This document shows positions 1 through 8,219 of a stretch of DNA of 64,000 nt, piece after piece. Source of the DNA: Thiodiazotropha sp040506775 (lineage in GTDB: Bacteria; Pseudomonadota; Gammaproteobacteria; Chromatiales; Chromatiaceae). The stretch lies in NCBI GenBank assembly GCA_040506775.1, contig JBEVWC010000020.1, forward strand, positions 62,001 to 126,000. Direction: 5' to 3'. Position 1 is the stretch's first letter. Each line of letters starts with the position of its first letter. Position numbers and translations under genes: made by a program. The notes below the pieces were generated by a model that saw only the letters and a program-made list of their open reading frames with translations, was not told the DNA's origin and searched no databases.

Positions 1-1728
1 CTCCGAGGCCTGGATAAGCATTTCATCACCCACATCATGACCCAGGGTGTCGTTGATCTTTTTAAAATCATCGATATCCAGAAACAGAATCGCAAGTTGC
101 TGCTGTGTCCGCGAAGAGGCCTTGATCAACTGTTCCAACCGGTCGATGGCAAGAAACCGGTTGGGAAGGTTGGTCAGAAAATCATAGTGCGCCTGATGCA
201 GTATCATCTCTTCATGGCTTTTCTCCAGACTGATGTCGTCCTTTACCGCCAGAAAGTGCCGGATCAAGCCCGCATCGTCCTTGACCGGCGAGATGAATGC
301 CTGTTCCCAGTACAGCGACCCGTCCTTGCGACGATTTCTGAACTCCCCACGCCACGAATCCCCGGCGGAAATCGTTTTCCATAAATCATGGTAGATCTTC
401 TCGGGAACCTCTCCCGACTTCAATATGCGTGGATTTTTACCAATCACCTCTTCAGCACTATAGCCTGTCACCTGCTCAAAGCCCCGGTTCACATATTCGA
501 TGTTTGCCTGAGGATCGGTGATCACCACCGATACCGGACTCTGTTCCACCGCAAGAGAGAGTGTTCGGATGGTTTCATGTGCTTTACGGGTCGCCGCATT
601 GATACGAAGCTCGACGAGGGATTGTTCCTGATGAATCGAACGGGCAACAAACCAGGCACTGAGTGCAGCCATTACAATCGACAGCAGCAGGGGCGCCAAG
701 GTCGCGGGTTCACGCAGAACCTCACCCACAGTGGGCTCGAGATGGCGACCCACGACATACCAGTGGTATCCGGAGTTCAAGTTTGTTTTCAGCCCGGAAG
801 ACGATGTGTTCGAAACCCCGGAAAACTCAGACAACGGAGAGATTTTCTGAAAGGTGAAGTGAAATCCCGATTCAACGCCCCGACCACTCTGTGAGTGGTT
901 CATCTTTCGCCATATATCCGGGTATCTGTTGCCAAAGGTCAGACCGGCCTTTTGCGGGTACATGAAACCCCAATCGTCTTCAGGTTCCGGACTAGACAGC
1001 CAATATCCGTCGGTGTTTAACAGATACAACGCCGTTTCGGGATCATCATTGGCATCCCGAAAAATCTCCAACAACCTGGCGGCAAGAAAATTAAGCAGCA
1101 GTACGCCCTGCTTCCTACCCTGCGAATCAAACACCGGTGTCCCGAAACGCAGCATGGGTTTGAGTGGCTGCTCGATCTCACCATGTTCCACATTCAGATC
1201 GAGTGGCGATACAAAAACTTCGCCAGGCCCCAATTTTTCCGTATCCCGAAAATAGTAACGTTTACTTTTATCCTGTAGCGAGGCTTCCTCAACCAACTGG
1301 GGCTGCCCATTGCGGTAGTCCACACGCACTACTTCCATGCCGCTCAGATCCAGGTAACGAATCTGGTCATACCAGCGCTTGTGGGCAGACAGGGCCAGCA
1401 GGTCTCTCTCCAATTCCTGCCGCGCACCCGGCATGCGATCGGAGAAGCGTCTTACGGAGGACGCACCTGCCAGATAACTCAAATCAGAAAGCACACTGCT
1501 GAAGGTGATATGGACGCTTTGAGAGGCCAGGTGAGTTTGATTCTGGGTGCGCGACAGTTGGATCTGGTCGCGGTAAGAGAGGTCCGAACGAATGATCATT
1601 GCAGTGACTACTGCAATCACAATAACCAAGAGCGCGAACCAGAGGAAAAATCCAGGCGTAATGGAAGATACCGATGCCCCACCCGCCAGGGTGGTCAGAA
1701 GTTTCCCCCGAGCACGCGGGAGCGCCAT
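1..1728 (-). CDS. Membrane sensor diguanylate cyclase, Cache-like/PAS/GGDEF (3' end cut off)
   Basis: The reading frame runs from an ATG at 1728 off the left edge, giving 576 codons. A membrane helix (about residues 26-48) is followed by a roughly 290-residue periplasmic region of Cache type and a second helix near residue 345. A PAS domain comes next, with motifs such as EYVNRGFEQVTGYS and WRGEFRNRRKDGS. A GGDEF domain then starts at DFLTNLPNR and reaches LFLDIDDFKKIND; the catalytic GGDEF loop lies outside the window. By family it should make c-di-GMP from GTP in response to a periplasmic ligand. Whether an EAL domain follows cannot be seen. The frame stays open upstream of this ATG and no clear Shine-Dalgarno sequence marks the start, so a somewhat longer N-terminus is possible. 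Confidence 0.85.
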   Translation of the reverse strand, partial: MALPRARGKLLTTLAGGASVSSITPGFFLWFALLVIVIAVVTAMIIRSDLSYRDQIQLSRTQNQTHLASQSVHITFSSVLSDLSYLAGASSVRRFSDRMPGARQELERDLLALSAHKRWYDQIRYLDLSGMEVVRVDYRNGQPQLVEEASLQDKSKRYYFRDTEKLGPGEVFVSPLDLNVEHGEIEQPLKPMLRFGTPVFDSQGRKQGVLLLNFLAARLLEIFRDANDDPETALYLLNTDGYWLSSPEPEDDWGFMYPQKAGLTFGNRYPDIWRKMNHSQSGRGVESGFHFTFQKISPLSEFSGVSNTSSSGLKTNLNSGYHWYVVGRHLEPTVGEVLREPATLAPLLLSIVMAALSAWFVARSIHQEQSLVELRINAATRKAHETIRTLSLAVEQSPVSVVITDPQANIEYVNRGFEQVTGYSAEEVIGKNPRILKSGEVPEKIYHDLWKTISAGDSWRGEFRNRRKDGSLYWEQAFISPVKDDAGLIRHFLAVKDDISLEKSHEEMILHQAHYDFLTNLPNRFLAIDRLEQLIKASSRTQQQLAILFLDIDDFKKINDTLGHDVGDEMLIQASE

Positions 1729-2080
1729 GGTCTGGTACCGTGAACCCACAATAACCGCCTGCAGCTTGGATTTATGCCATCGGGATCGGCTGAATGCTCC
1801 GTGCTCTCAGCATCCTTCGCCATACATACAGTTAGCGGCTTCTTTTATAGCAACTTGACCGGGACCTATCACCCCGGCATGAACAGTGGTTTGCCACCCC
1901 AATGGGGGATAACCCAAGGAAATCATGACCCTTTATCGGGACCTTCCCAATGCCTCAATTATCGTTGAGTCGGTTCACCCGAAAATCTGCCAGGCAGGGA
2001 CATTCCGGTTGTTGCGTCCCGTTGGCCATACCTCTAAGTTATTGGCCACCAAGGCCAGCTTGATTGCATACAATCCCACC
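1729..2080. other. Divergent intergenic region without a recognisable gene
   Basis: These 352 bases separate the divergent sensor cyclase and dinB. The dinB frame is open back to 1925, but the extra residues do not resemble Y-family polymerases. I found no LexA-type CTGT-N8-ACAG operator, riboswitch or terminator. A short inverted motif lies around 1895-1912 (CACCCCAATGGGGG) and has no obvious function. Confidence 0.4.
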
Positions 2081-3277
2081 ATGCCCCCACGCCAGATCAT
2101 GCATGTCGACCTGGACGCTTTCTTCGCGTCCATTGAGCAACGCGACCACCCCGAATACCAGGGTCGACCGCTGGTAGTCGGCGCGCAACCCGGCCAGCGG
2201 GGAGTGGTTGCCACCTGTTCCTACGAAGCCCGGCAATATGGGGTTCATTCGGCCATGCCGATCAGTGAGGCCGCCAGGCGCCTGCCCCCCGAAGCAGTCT
2301 ATGTACGTCCGAGAATAAGCCGCTATCTGGCGGTCTCCCACAAAATCATGACCATCCTCAACCAGATCTCTCCGCTGGTGGAACCGGTCTCGGTGGATGA
2401 GGCGTTTCTCGACATCAGCGGCCTGCAGCGGCTCAGCGGCTCTCCTGAACAGATCGCCCTGCGGACCAAGCAACTGATTCTCGAGGCCACAGGACTGACT
2501 GCGTCTGTGGGCATAGGGCCCAACCGGCTGATCGCCAAACTGGCCTCAGACTTTAACAAACCCGATGGCCTCACCCTGGTGCCGCCGGACCGGGTGCAGG
2601 CCTTTCTCGACCCCCAGCCACTCAGCGTGCTGCGCGGCGTGGGAAGAAAAACCGCCCCACTGTTGCAGAAGCGGGGCTTGCGCAGCGTTTCTGACGTCAG
2701 GAGTTTGGGTTTGACGGAACTGCGCCGGCTACTCGGAGATCTGGCCGGGAGTCGCATCCACGACCAGGCCAGGGGCATCGCTTCGGATCGTATCGTTCCG
2801 GGACGGGCGCGCAAATCCATCTCCAAGGAGACCACCTTCTCTGAAGATGTGGTTGATCCCGAGGCGCTGCGGGATACCCTGCTGTGGGCTGCCCAGGAGG
2901 TTGGACATATCGCCCGTCAGGAGGGACTCAAAGGCCTCTGCATCACCTTGAAGATCCGCTTCCGGGACTTCGAGACCCACACACGCAGTTGGACATTATC
3001 CACCCCGACTGCAGCGGACCAGACCATTTTTCGCCAGGCCTGGGAAGGTTACCAGGGTGAATCCTGGGGTGGCCGGCCGGTGCGTCTCATCGGTGTGGGT
3101 CTGAGTGGCTGGGACTCGGAGGAAACCGCTGAGTCAGGACAAGCCGATCTGTTCGGCGATGAAACGAATGCGCAAGCCGATGATCGGGAGGAACGCCTTT
3201 ATCAGACCCTCGACGAAGTGAGCGAAAAGTTCGGACGCTCATGCGTACGTTTTGGCCTGCAGCGCAACAAAAAGTAA
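2081..3277 (+). CDS. dinB: DNA polymerase IV (Y-family translesion polymerase)
   Basis: This 398-residue protein is a typical DinB. MHVDLDAFFASIEQ near the N-terminus and SVDEAFLDI near residue 105 supply the catalytic acidic residues. They are followed by the helix-hairpin-helix thumb (LRGVGRKTAPLL) and a little-finger domain. It performs error-prone synthesis past lesions, stalled forks and mismatched primer ends. I chose the ATG at 2081 because conserved sequence begins only there; the frame continues open upstream to 1925 without family similarity. The far C-terminus (about residues 345-375) is acidic and low in complexity, and it lacks an obvious beta-clamp motif beyond QADLFGD, which resembles QxxLF and could serve as one. 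Identification is secure. Confidence 0.95.
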   Translation: MPPRQIMHVDLDAFFASIEQRDHPEYQGRPLVVGAQPGQRGVVATCSYEARQYGVHSAMPISEAARRLPPEAVYVRPRISRYLAVSHKIMTILNQISPLVEPVSVDEAFLDISGLQRLSGSPEQIALRTKQLILEATGLTASVGIGPNRLIAKLASDFNKPDGLTLVPPDRVQAFLDPQPLSVLRGVGRKTAPLLQKRGLRSVSDVRSLGLTELRRLLGDLAGSRIHDQARGIASDRIVPGRARKSISKETTFSEDVVDPEALRDTLLWAAQEVGHIARQEGLKGLCITLKIRFRDFETHTRSWTLSTPTAADQTIFRQAWEGYQGESWGGRPVRLIGVGLSGWDSEETAESGQADLFGDETNAQADDREERLYQTLDEVSEKFGRSCVRFGLQRNKK

Positions 3278-3404
3278 CCCGCCATCCATGATGACCTGAG
3301 ACGAAACTTGGCGGGACGTAGCGTCGAAGTGACTCACCCAGGCAGACGAAACCGTTGATCACAGAAGACGTGGAACAACCGCAGCTTGCTTGGCTCACCG
3401 ATCA

Positions 3405-4247
3405 TCACTCGTCGACCCAGACCCTCTCCCTGGACTCGCCAAAAATCCAGGCAATCGCCAGACCGGCTGCGGCGAAACTCTGTTTCTCCACCAGGGGACT
3501 GTCCTCGAATACGGCGCCATTCAGGGTATCGTAACGCACGAAGGCGCCGATCCAGGTGTGATCAAAACGCTTCGAGAGGGACATCAGGAACTGACTGCCG
3601 CTGTAACCCCCATCGGCCTGGTAAGCAGGTCGGGTAGCAGTGGCGTACTCGGGTGCGACACTGTAGAAATAATCGTGCTGATCATCGGTGGCGTAGATGG
3701 GCCCTGCGAGGAAACCCAGGTTCCAGCCCGGCAGGGTCGGCAGATCGGTGATATCCAGATTGAGATTGGGTGAAAAGATCCAGCCCACATGCTCCGGCGA
3801 ACCCTCCACCGTGAACGCCGCGCGCACCGGCATGCGCAGTTTGAGATAGCGTTTCTGGTTGTCGCTGCGCCACAAGGTCAGATCCAACTGCGGTCCGAAC
3901 TCCAGGGTGGAATCCAGATCCGGCATGCCGTCCCGGACTTCCACGTCATCGCTCTCCGTTGGGGGAGAAGCGGAGAGACTGAGGTTCAATTCAATACGAT
4001 CGGACTCGAACAGATTACCGCGTATGCCATGCCGATCGGACTTGAAGAAATCCCCGCGATAGACGAAGTAGGGTGTCGGCAGGAGGAAGTTATGGACCTT
4101 GTCCGATCCCCGGTAGGCGGGAAAACTCACGCCTCCGACCCCGAAACCGACCTCCCAGAGCGGTTTCTCTTCAGCGGCGGGAGACTGGGCAGCGGCTGAT
4201 AGCAGGGTTAACAAAAGAACGGGGTGGACGGACTTGAATCGTATCAT
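3405..4247 (-). CDS. MipA/OmpV-family outer membrane protein
   Basis: This 280-residue protein has an N-terminal signal peptide (about residues 1-24, ending near AQSPAAEE) and then alternating beta-strand sequence. MipA/OmpV features include WEVGFGVGGVSFPAYRGSD, a PTPYFVYRGDFF strand and a C-terminal AGLAIAWIFGES strand. Members form outer membrane barrels; E. coli MipA is a scaffold between the murein hydrolase MltA and a synthase, and others respond to osmolarity or antibiotics. The ATG at 4247 is preferred over a start at 4271 because AAGGAAG lies six bases upstream. It is convergent with dinB and divergent from the LysE-type gene. The exact role is not known. Confidence 0.8.
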   Translation of the reverse strand: MIRFKSVHPVLLLTLLSAAAQSPAAEEKPLWEVGFGVGGVSFPAYRGSDKVHNFLLPTPYFVYRGDFFKSDRHGIRGNLFESDRIELNLSLSASPPTESDDVEVRDGMPDLDSTLEFGPQLDLTLWRSDNQKRYLKLRMPVRAAFTVEGSPEHVGWIFSPNLNLDITDLPTLPGWNLGFLAGPIYATDDQHDYFYSVAPEYATATRPAYQADGGYSGSQFLMSLSKRFDHTWIGAFVRYDTLNGAVFEDSPLVEKQSFAAAGLAIAWIFGESRERVWVDE

Positions 4248-4465
4248 GTGACTTCCTTCTGGGGCTTCCAACCCCGGCGGCGATACCCAACACCCTCTCA
4301 GGTCATGACGGCTCGCTCGACTTCACCGGGGGAAGCAGGAAGAATAATGACCCGCAAGGTTCAGGTCCAGCCATCGACACCGGGTTAGCAATTCATGACG
4401 ACCTCCCCACGGGGCGTACCCCATAGCGTTCATCGCCCACTCATGACACTCAGGACTTGAGCCCG

Positions 4466-5101
4466 GTGATTCCGACCGAGCAGCTGCTCAGCTTTATCCT
4501 GGCCTCAACCCTGCTCTGCCTCGCCCCGGGGCCGGACAACCTTTTCGTGCTCAGCCACTCCGCGCGCTTCGGCTACCGGGGGGGCTGGCTGGTGACCCTG
4601 GGACTGTGCACCGGTCTGGTGGTGCACACCACCCTGGTCGCCTGGGGTCTGGCGGCCCTGCTCCTAACCTACCCCATCGCACTCCAGCTGATCCAGTGGG
4701 CAGGCGCCCTGTATCTGCTCACACTGGCCTGGCAGGCATTTACCAGCGATCACCCGGGTGTTCGGCAACAGCAGCCCGAGATCCGGGGATTTCAGCTCTA
4801 CCGCAGGGGCATCATCATGAACCTGAGCAATCCCAAGGTGAGCCTGTTCTTTCTCGCCTTCCTGCCCCAGTTCGTAAGCAACGATGCACAACCCATGAGC
4901 GGGCAGCTGATGTTCCTGGGCGGGGTGTTCATTCTGATCGCGCTGATCGTGTTCGCAGCCATTGCCTACCTGGCCGGTAACCTGGGACGCTGGCTGAACC
5001 GCTCCCCCGGGATAAGCCTGTGGCTGGAACGAATTACAGGGCTGGTGTTTGTCGCCATTGCCCTCAATCTGATGCTGGGGTCCGTGGGAATACCCGACTG
5101 A
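4466..5101 (+). CDS. LysE/RhtB-family amino acid exporter
   Basis: This inner membrane protein of about 211 residues has six predicted helices and the family signature near its start, LCLAPGPDNLFVL, plus NLSNPKVSLFFLAFLPQF in the middle. LysE/RhtB proteins export amino acids such as lysine, threonine or homoserine lactone with the proton gradient; the substrate cannot be read from sequence. Two in-frame starts compete. GTG at 4466 has AGGA ten bases upstream, while TTG at 4457 sits one base after the same AGGA, so the GTG is favoured. The gene stands alone, convergent with the cyclase gene at 5118-6263. Confidence 0.88.
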   Translation: MIPTEQLLSFILASTLLCLAPGPDNLFVLSHSARFGYRGGWLVTLGLCTGLVVHTTLVAWGLAALLLTYPIALQLIQWAGALYLLTLAWQAFTSDHPGVRQQQPEIRGFQLYRRGIIMNLSNPKVSLFFLAFLPQFVSNDAQPMSGQLMFLGGVFILIALIVFAAIAYLAGNLGRWLNRSPGISLWLERITGLVFVAIALNLMLGSVGIPD

Positions 5102-5117
5102 GTCTCACTCCGGGTGT

Positions 5118-6263
5118 CTAGACGATTTCCGGTATTTCAGTGAAGCGGCCGTTGTGCGTAATGACCCGGTTACGACCGCTGCGTTTCGCCTGATAGAGGG
5201 CCGCATCGGAGCGTGACAGGGCATCCTCAACCGAATCGCCCTCACAAAACTCGGTCAGGCCAATCGAGATGGTGATGACCTGGCCCGCCGGCAGCACCTC
5301 CCAGCGCACTTTTTCGATCTCGGCGCGGATCCGCTCGGACAGCCGCAGCGCATCCGGCAACGCCGTGGCGCTCATCACCAGGAGAAACTCCTCACCCCCG
5401 TAACGCACCAGATTGTCCGTGTCGCGCAGGGTCTGTTGCAGCTCGCGGACCAGCTGCTGGAGTATCCGGTCGCCGGTGGCGTGTCCGCAATCGTCATTGA
5501 TCAGCTTGAAGTGATCGATATCGATCATCGCCAGGGAACAGGGCACTCCCTTTCGGGTATATAAACTGAGCTGCTTTTGCAGCAACACATCGAGACCCCG
5601 GCGGTTATGGATTCCGGTCAACGGATCGTGCGTCGCCTCGTTTTCCAGAGCCCGGCTGAGTTCGAAGATCCGCAGGCGCATCGCCTGGGCATAGTAGCCG
5701 AGTCCGATCACCCGCAGCAGGATCAGGGCGAAGCTGACCGTGACCAGCAAATACTCCACATGACCACCATGCAACAGGGTCAATTGCACGTGGGGTTTGA
5801 ACAGAATGGTCACGGCAATCGCCAGAATACTCACAAACCAGACCCCGAGCGCCTCCTTGAAGCCGATCCTCAGGGTACCGAAGGAAAAGATCACGAACAC
5901 CATGGCGAGAAAAAAGGGTGTGATCTGCGGTGCGAGGAACATCCCCATCATCTGTACCCCGAGAGCGTACAGCATCTGCCAGACCGTCATGTGCCGGTTG
6001 CGGTAACGCTCACTGAACCCGCTGATCTGCAGCGAACCGAACAGAATCACATGACCCAGACCACCGAGGCCATAGTACAGCGGCGCCTGAAAGGAAATCG
6101 CGTCCACCGCCGCGAACAGGGACAGCAACAGGGTATCGAGGAGATAGCTGATGCCCACGGTGATGACCACCGCCAGCCGGTAAAGGCGGCGTTTTTTGCG
6201 CTGTGGAAGGTGATTGAGACCTTTGATCGCATCCACCCAGACATCATCGGGATCGAGACTCAT
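5118..6263 (-). CDS. Diguanylate cyclase with six-helix membrane sensor
   Basis: The 381-residue protein has about six hydrophobic helices (residues 30-205) forming a MASE-like membrane sensor. A short linker (IFELSRALENEA) leads to a GGDEF domain starting at HDPLTGIHNRRG. The active loop is GGEEF, which is catalytically competent in this family. RDTD lies five residues before it and matches the RxxD allosteric I-site, so product inhibition by c-di-GMP is expected. No N-terminal signal peptide is seen; the first 27 residues are cytoplasmic and basic. It is convergent with the exporter gene and lies downstream of the ion channel gene on the same strand, 221 bases away. The membrane ligand is unknown. 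Confidence 0.92.
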   Translation of the reverse strand: MSLDPDDVWVDAIKGLNHLPQRKKRRLYRLAVVITVGISYLLDTLLLSLFAAVDAISFQAPLYYGLGGLGHVILFGSLQISGFSERYRNRHMTVWQMLYALGVQMMGMFLAPQITPFFLAMVFVIFSFGTLRIGFKEALGVWFVSILAIAVTILFKPHVQLTLLHGGHVEYLLVTVSFALILLRVIGLGYYAQAMRLRIFELSRALENEATHDPLTGIHNRRGLDVLLQKQLSLYTRKGVPCSLAMIDIDHFKLINDDCGHATGDRILQQLVRELQQTLRDTDNLVRYGGEEFLLVMSATALPDALRLSERIRAEIEKVRWEVLPAGQVITISIGLTEFCEGDSVEDALSRSDAALYQAKRSGRNRVITHNGRFTEIPEIV

Positions 6264-6484
6264 ACAGCACTCATTCGGTCATGGGACCCACTCCGGGATG
6301 CGCGGCAACGGGTTCCAGGGGAAGAACGTCACGGCGGACGGATAAACTGCCCACCTCAGACAGCGGGGATGACGATGGGCCTCTTATCAGCTTAGCGGCG
6401 TTCAATTACCAGTCTTGAGACAGGGCGGGAATGAAAAGCGGGATACTCAGCAGTCTGAGAAAGGGCTTCCCGGTGCAGCTGGAG

Positions 6485-7558
6485 TCACTGCTCAGGTCCC
6501 AGGTAACCCTGAACCATACGCGGCCATTCCGATCCTTCGATGATACTCAGGATATCCCGGTTAAGGGTTTCACGCAGGCTGGAACCCGGCGGAAGGGCGA
6601 TCCCGTAATCCTGGTGGAGAAAACGGTTCGGCAGAACTCTCAGGGACCCCGCAAACCGGTTGCTTGCCCAGTAGCGCAGAATGGGCAGATCGTAAACCAC
6701 TGCATCCGCCTCACCCGCGGCAAGTCGCTGCAGAGCCTCCTCGACGCCGGGCACGGTTTGATAGCGCACCAGCTTTTCATCCAGGAAGGCGGCACTGGTA
6801 CTGCCCTCGACCGTCAGCAGACGTTTTCCGTGAAAATCATCGATAGAGTTGATCGACTGTTCCAGTTGGCCAACAGTGAGGGACGTGGCGATGGCGGCGG
6901 TGAAACCGGAAATGATGATGATGCTGGCAAACATCCAGATCAGACCGAGCATTCGTCCAACCAGGGTAGCGGGCGCCTTGTCTCCATATCCCACGGTGGT
7001 CATGGTCACCGCCGACCACCAGATACCCGAACCCACGCCTTTGACAGGGTGAGCGGGAAACTGATCATTGCGTCGACGCTCTGCCAGCCACACCAGAATG
7101 CCCACCAGGGTCAAAACCCCCAGCAAGGCACCTGCGGATTGCAGAAAAGCCCCGGAACTGACACGTTTCAAGGCATCGAGCCAGCTCAGCGCGGGTTTGC
7201 GGGGAACCACAACACCAAGCCCCGAAGTGTAGAAAGGATGGGTGAAATCGACCTGCTTTTCCCGTTCCGCGGTCACCGTCAATGCCGCGGCGGCCATGTC
7301 CACCTGTCCCTTTGCCGTCAGTTGCAGCATCTCCCGCAATCCGGTTTCCCGAAATTCCAGGGTCCTTCCCTGTTCCTCGGCGATCCGCTCCAGCAACTCG
7401 ATGGTGATGCCTTCCCAGCCATCATCGGTCTTGATGGCAAAGGGCGGCGCCATGCGGGTGGCCACCACCCAGGTCTGATCTGAAGTTGCCGCAGCGCTGT
7501 TCAGCGCGGTGAGTTGGCCGGTCAGGATCAGTAAAAACGGGATTAACAATGATCTCAT
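6485..7558 (-). CDS. GluR0-like ligand-gated potassium channel (solute-binding domain split by a K+ pore)
   Basis: The 357-residue protein is a prokaryotic ionotropic glutamate receptor homologue. After a signal peptide (residues 1-24) comes the first half of a type-2 periplasmic binding domain (about 28-128). Helix one is about 138-158, the re-entrant pore loop carries TVGYGD at 188-193 (the potassium selectivity filter), and a second helix spans about 203-228. The second half of the binding domain (about 233-330) completes the protein. The ligand-pocket motif TAERE (Arg99) and VVYDLPI in the second lobe resemble amino-acid-binding receptors, so an amino acid ligand is likely but unproven. 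AGGA lies eight bases before the ATG at 7558. It is divergent from the small membrane protein gene at 7806. Confidence 0.9.
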   Translation of the reverse strand: MRSLLIPFLLILTGQLTALNSAAATSDQTWVVATRMAPPFAIKTDDGWEGITIELLERIAEEQGRTLEFRETGLREMLQLTAKGQVDMAAAALTVTAEREKQVDFTHPFYTSGLGVVVPRKPALSWLDALKRVSSGAFLQSAGALLGVLTLVGILVWLAERRRNDQFPAHPVKGVGSGIWWSAVTMTTVGYGDKAPATLVGRMLGLIWMFASIIIISGFTAAIATSLTVGQLEQSINSIDDFHGKRLLTVEGSTSAAFLDEKLVRYQTVPGVEEALQRLAAGEADAVVYDLPILRYWASNRFAGSLRVLPNRFLHQDYGIALPPGSSLRETLNRDILSIIEGSEWPRMVQGYLGPEQ

Positions 7559-7805
7559 CTCAGGGTCCTGTCATGTGCGGCAGATGCGCTCCAGGCCTGC
7601 CGGTGTGTGTCCCATGATTGCCCGGGCGATGCTTCACCCTAACACGAACCCCAGCAGGTTTCGAATCAACCCGCCCGGATATTCAGCTTGGTTTCATAGG
7701 GGATTGCTAGATTGGATTTCACCGCTGCACGAAACGGCATCGTCCGAAAAGTCTCAGCAACGGCCCGATCGATCACACATCGACATCCATTCCAGGAGGT
7801 GGAAC

Positions 7806-8069
7806 ATGTCACACAACCCTACCCTGCAGACCCTGATCCTTTCACTCGTCAGCATGATCCTGATCTGTCTGACGATCGCCTCATTCGGGGGGCTTATCGA
7901 ATACCCGTTTCTGGTCCACTTCTGGTACCTGGCACTCTACGGCATCCTGGCCATGGGGTTGTTGACCCTGTGGTTGGGCGGCCTGTGGATCATCCAGCGT
8001 ATGAGCCGGTTCTGGCACTATCCCCCCATCAGAGGGAATCACAGCGATTCAGAACCCGGACTCTCCTGA
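7806..8069 (+). CDS. Small two-helix membrane protein of unknown function
   Basis: The predicted protein has 87 residues with two strong membrane helices (about 10-35 and 42-64, joined by the loop EYPFLVHFWY) and a short polar tail. A near-consensus AGGAGGT lies seven bases before the ATG at 7806, which supports real translation. The upstream frame is open to 7509 but lacks a comparable ribosome binding site. I do not recognise the family. It is the first gene rightwards of the divergent region shared with the GluR0-like channel. The solute-binding cyclase gene follows 150 bases later on the same strand, so it may be an accessory membrane subunit of that module. Confidence 0.7.
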   Translation: MSHNPTLQTLILSLVSMILICLTIASFGGLIEYPFLVHFWYLALYGILAMGLLTLWLGGLWIIQRMSRFWHYPPIRGNHSDSEPGLS

Positions 8070-8219
8070 AATCACGGCTGGGGGCCCGTTGACAATGCCC
8101 CCACAGCCGATGCTCAGCCTGACACTCGAATCGAACACCGATTGGCTGGAACGATCAACCTTTTTCCATAATGGCCGCTAAACTTTCCAGGAAGTCATAA
8201 TAGAAAAAAAGTCAGCCCC

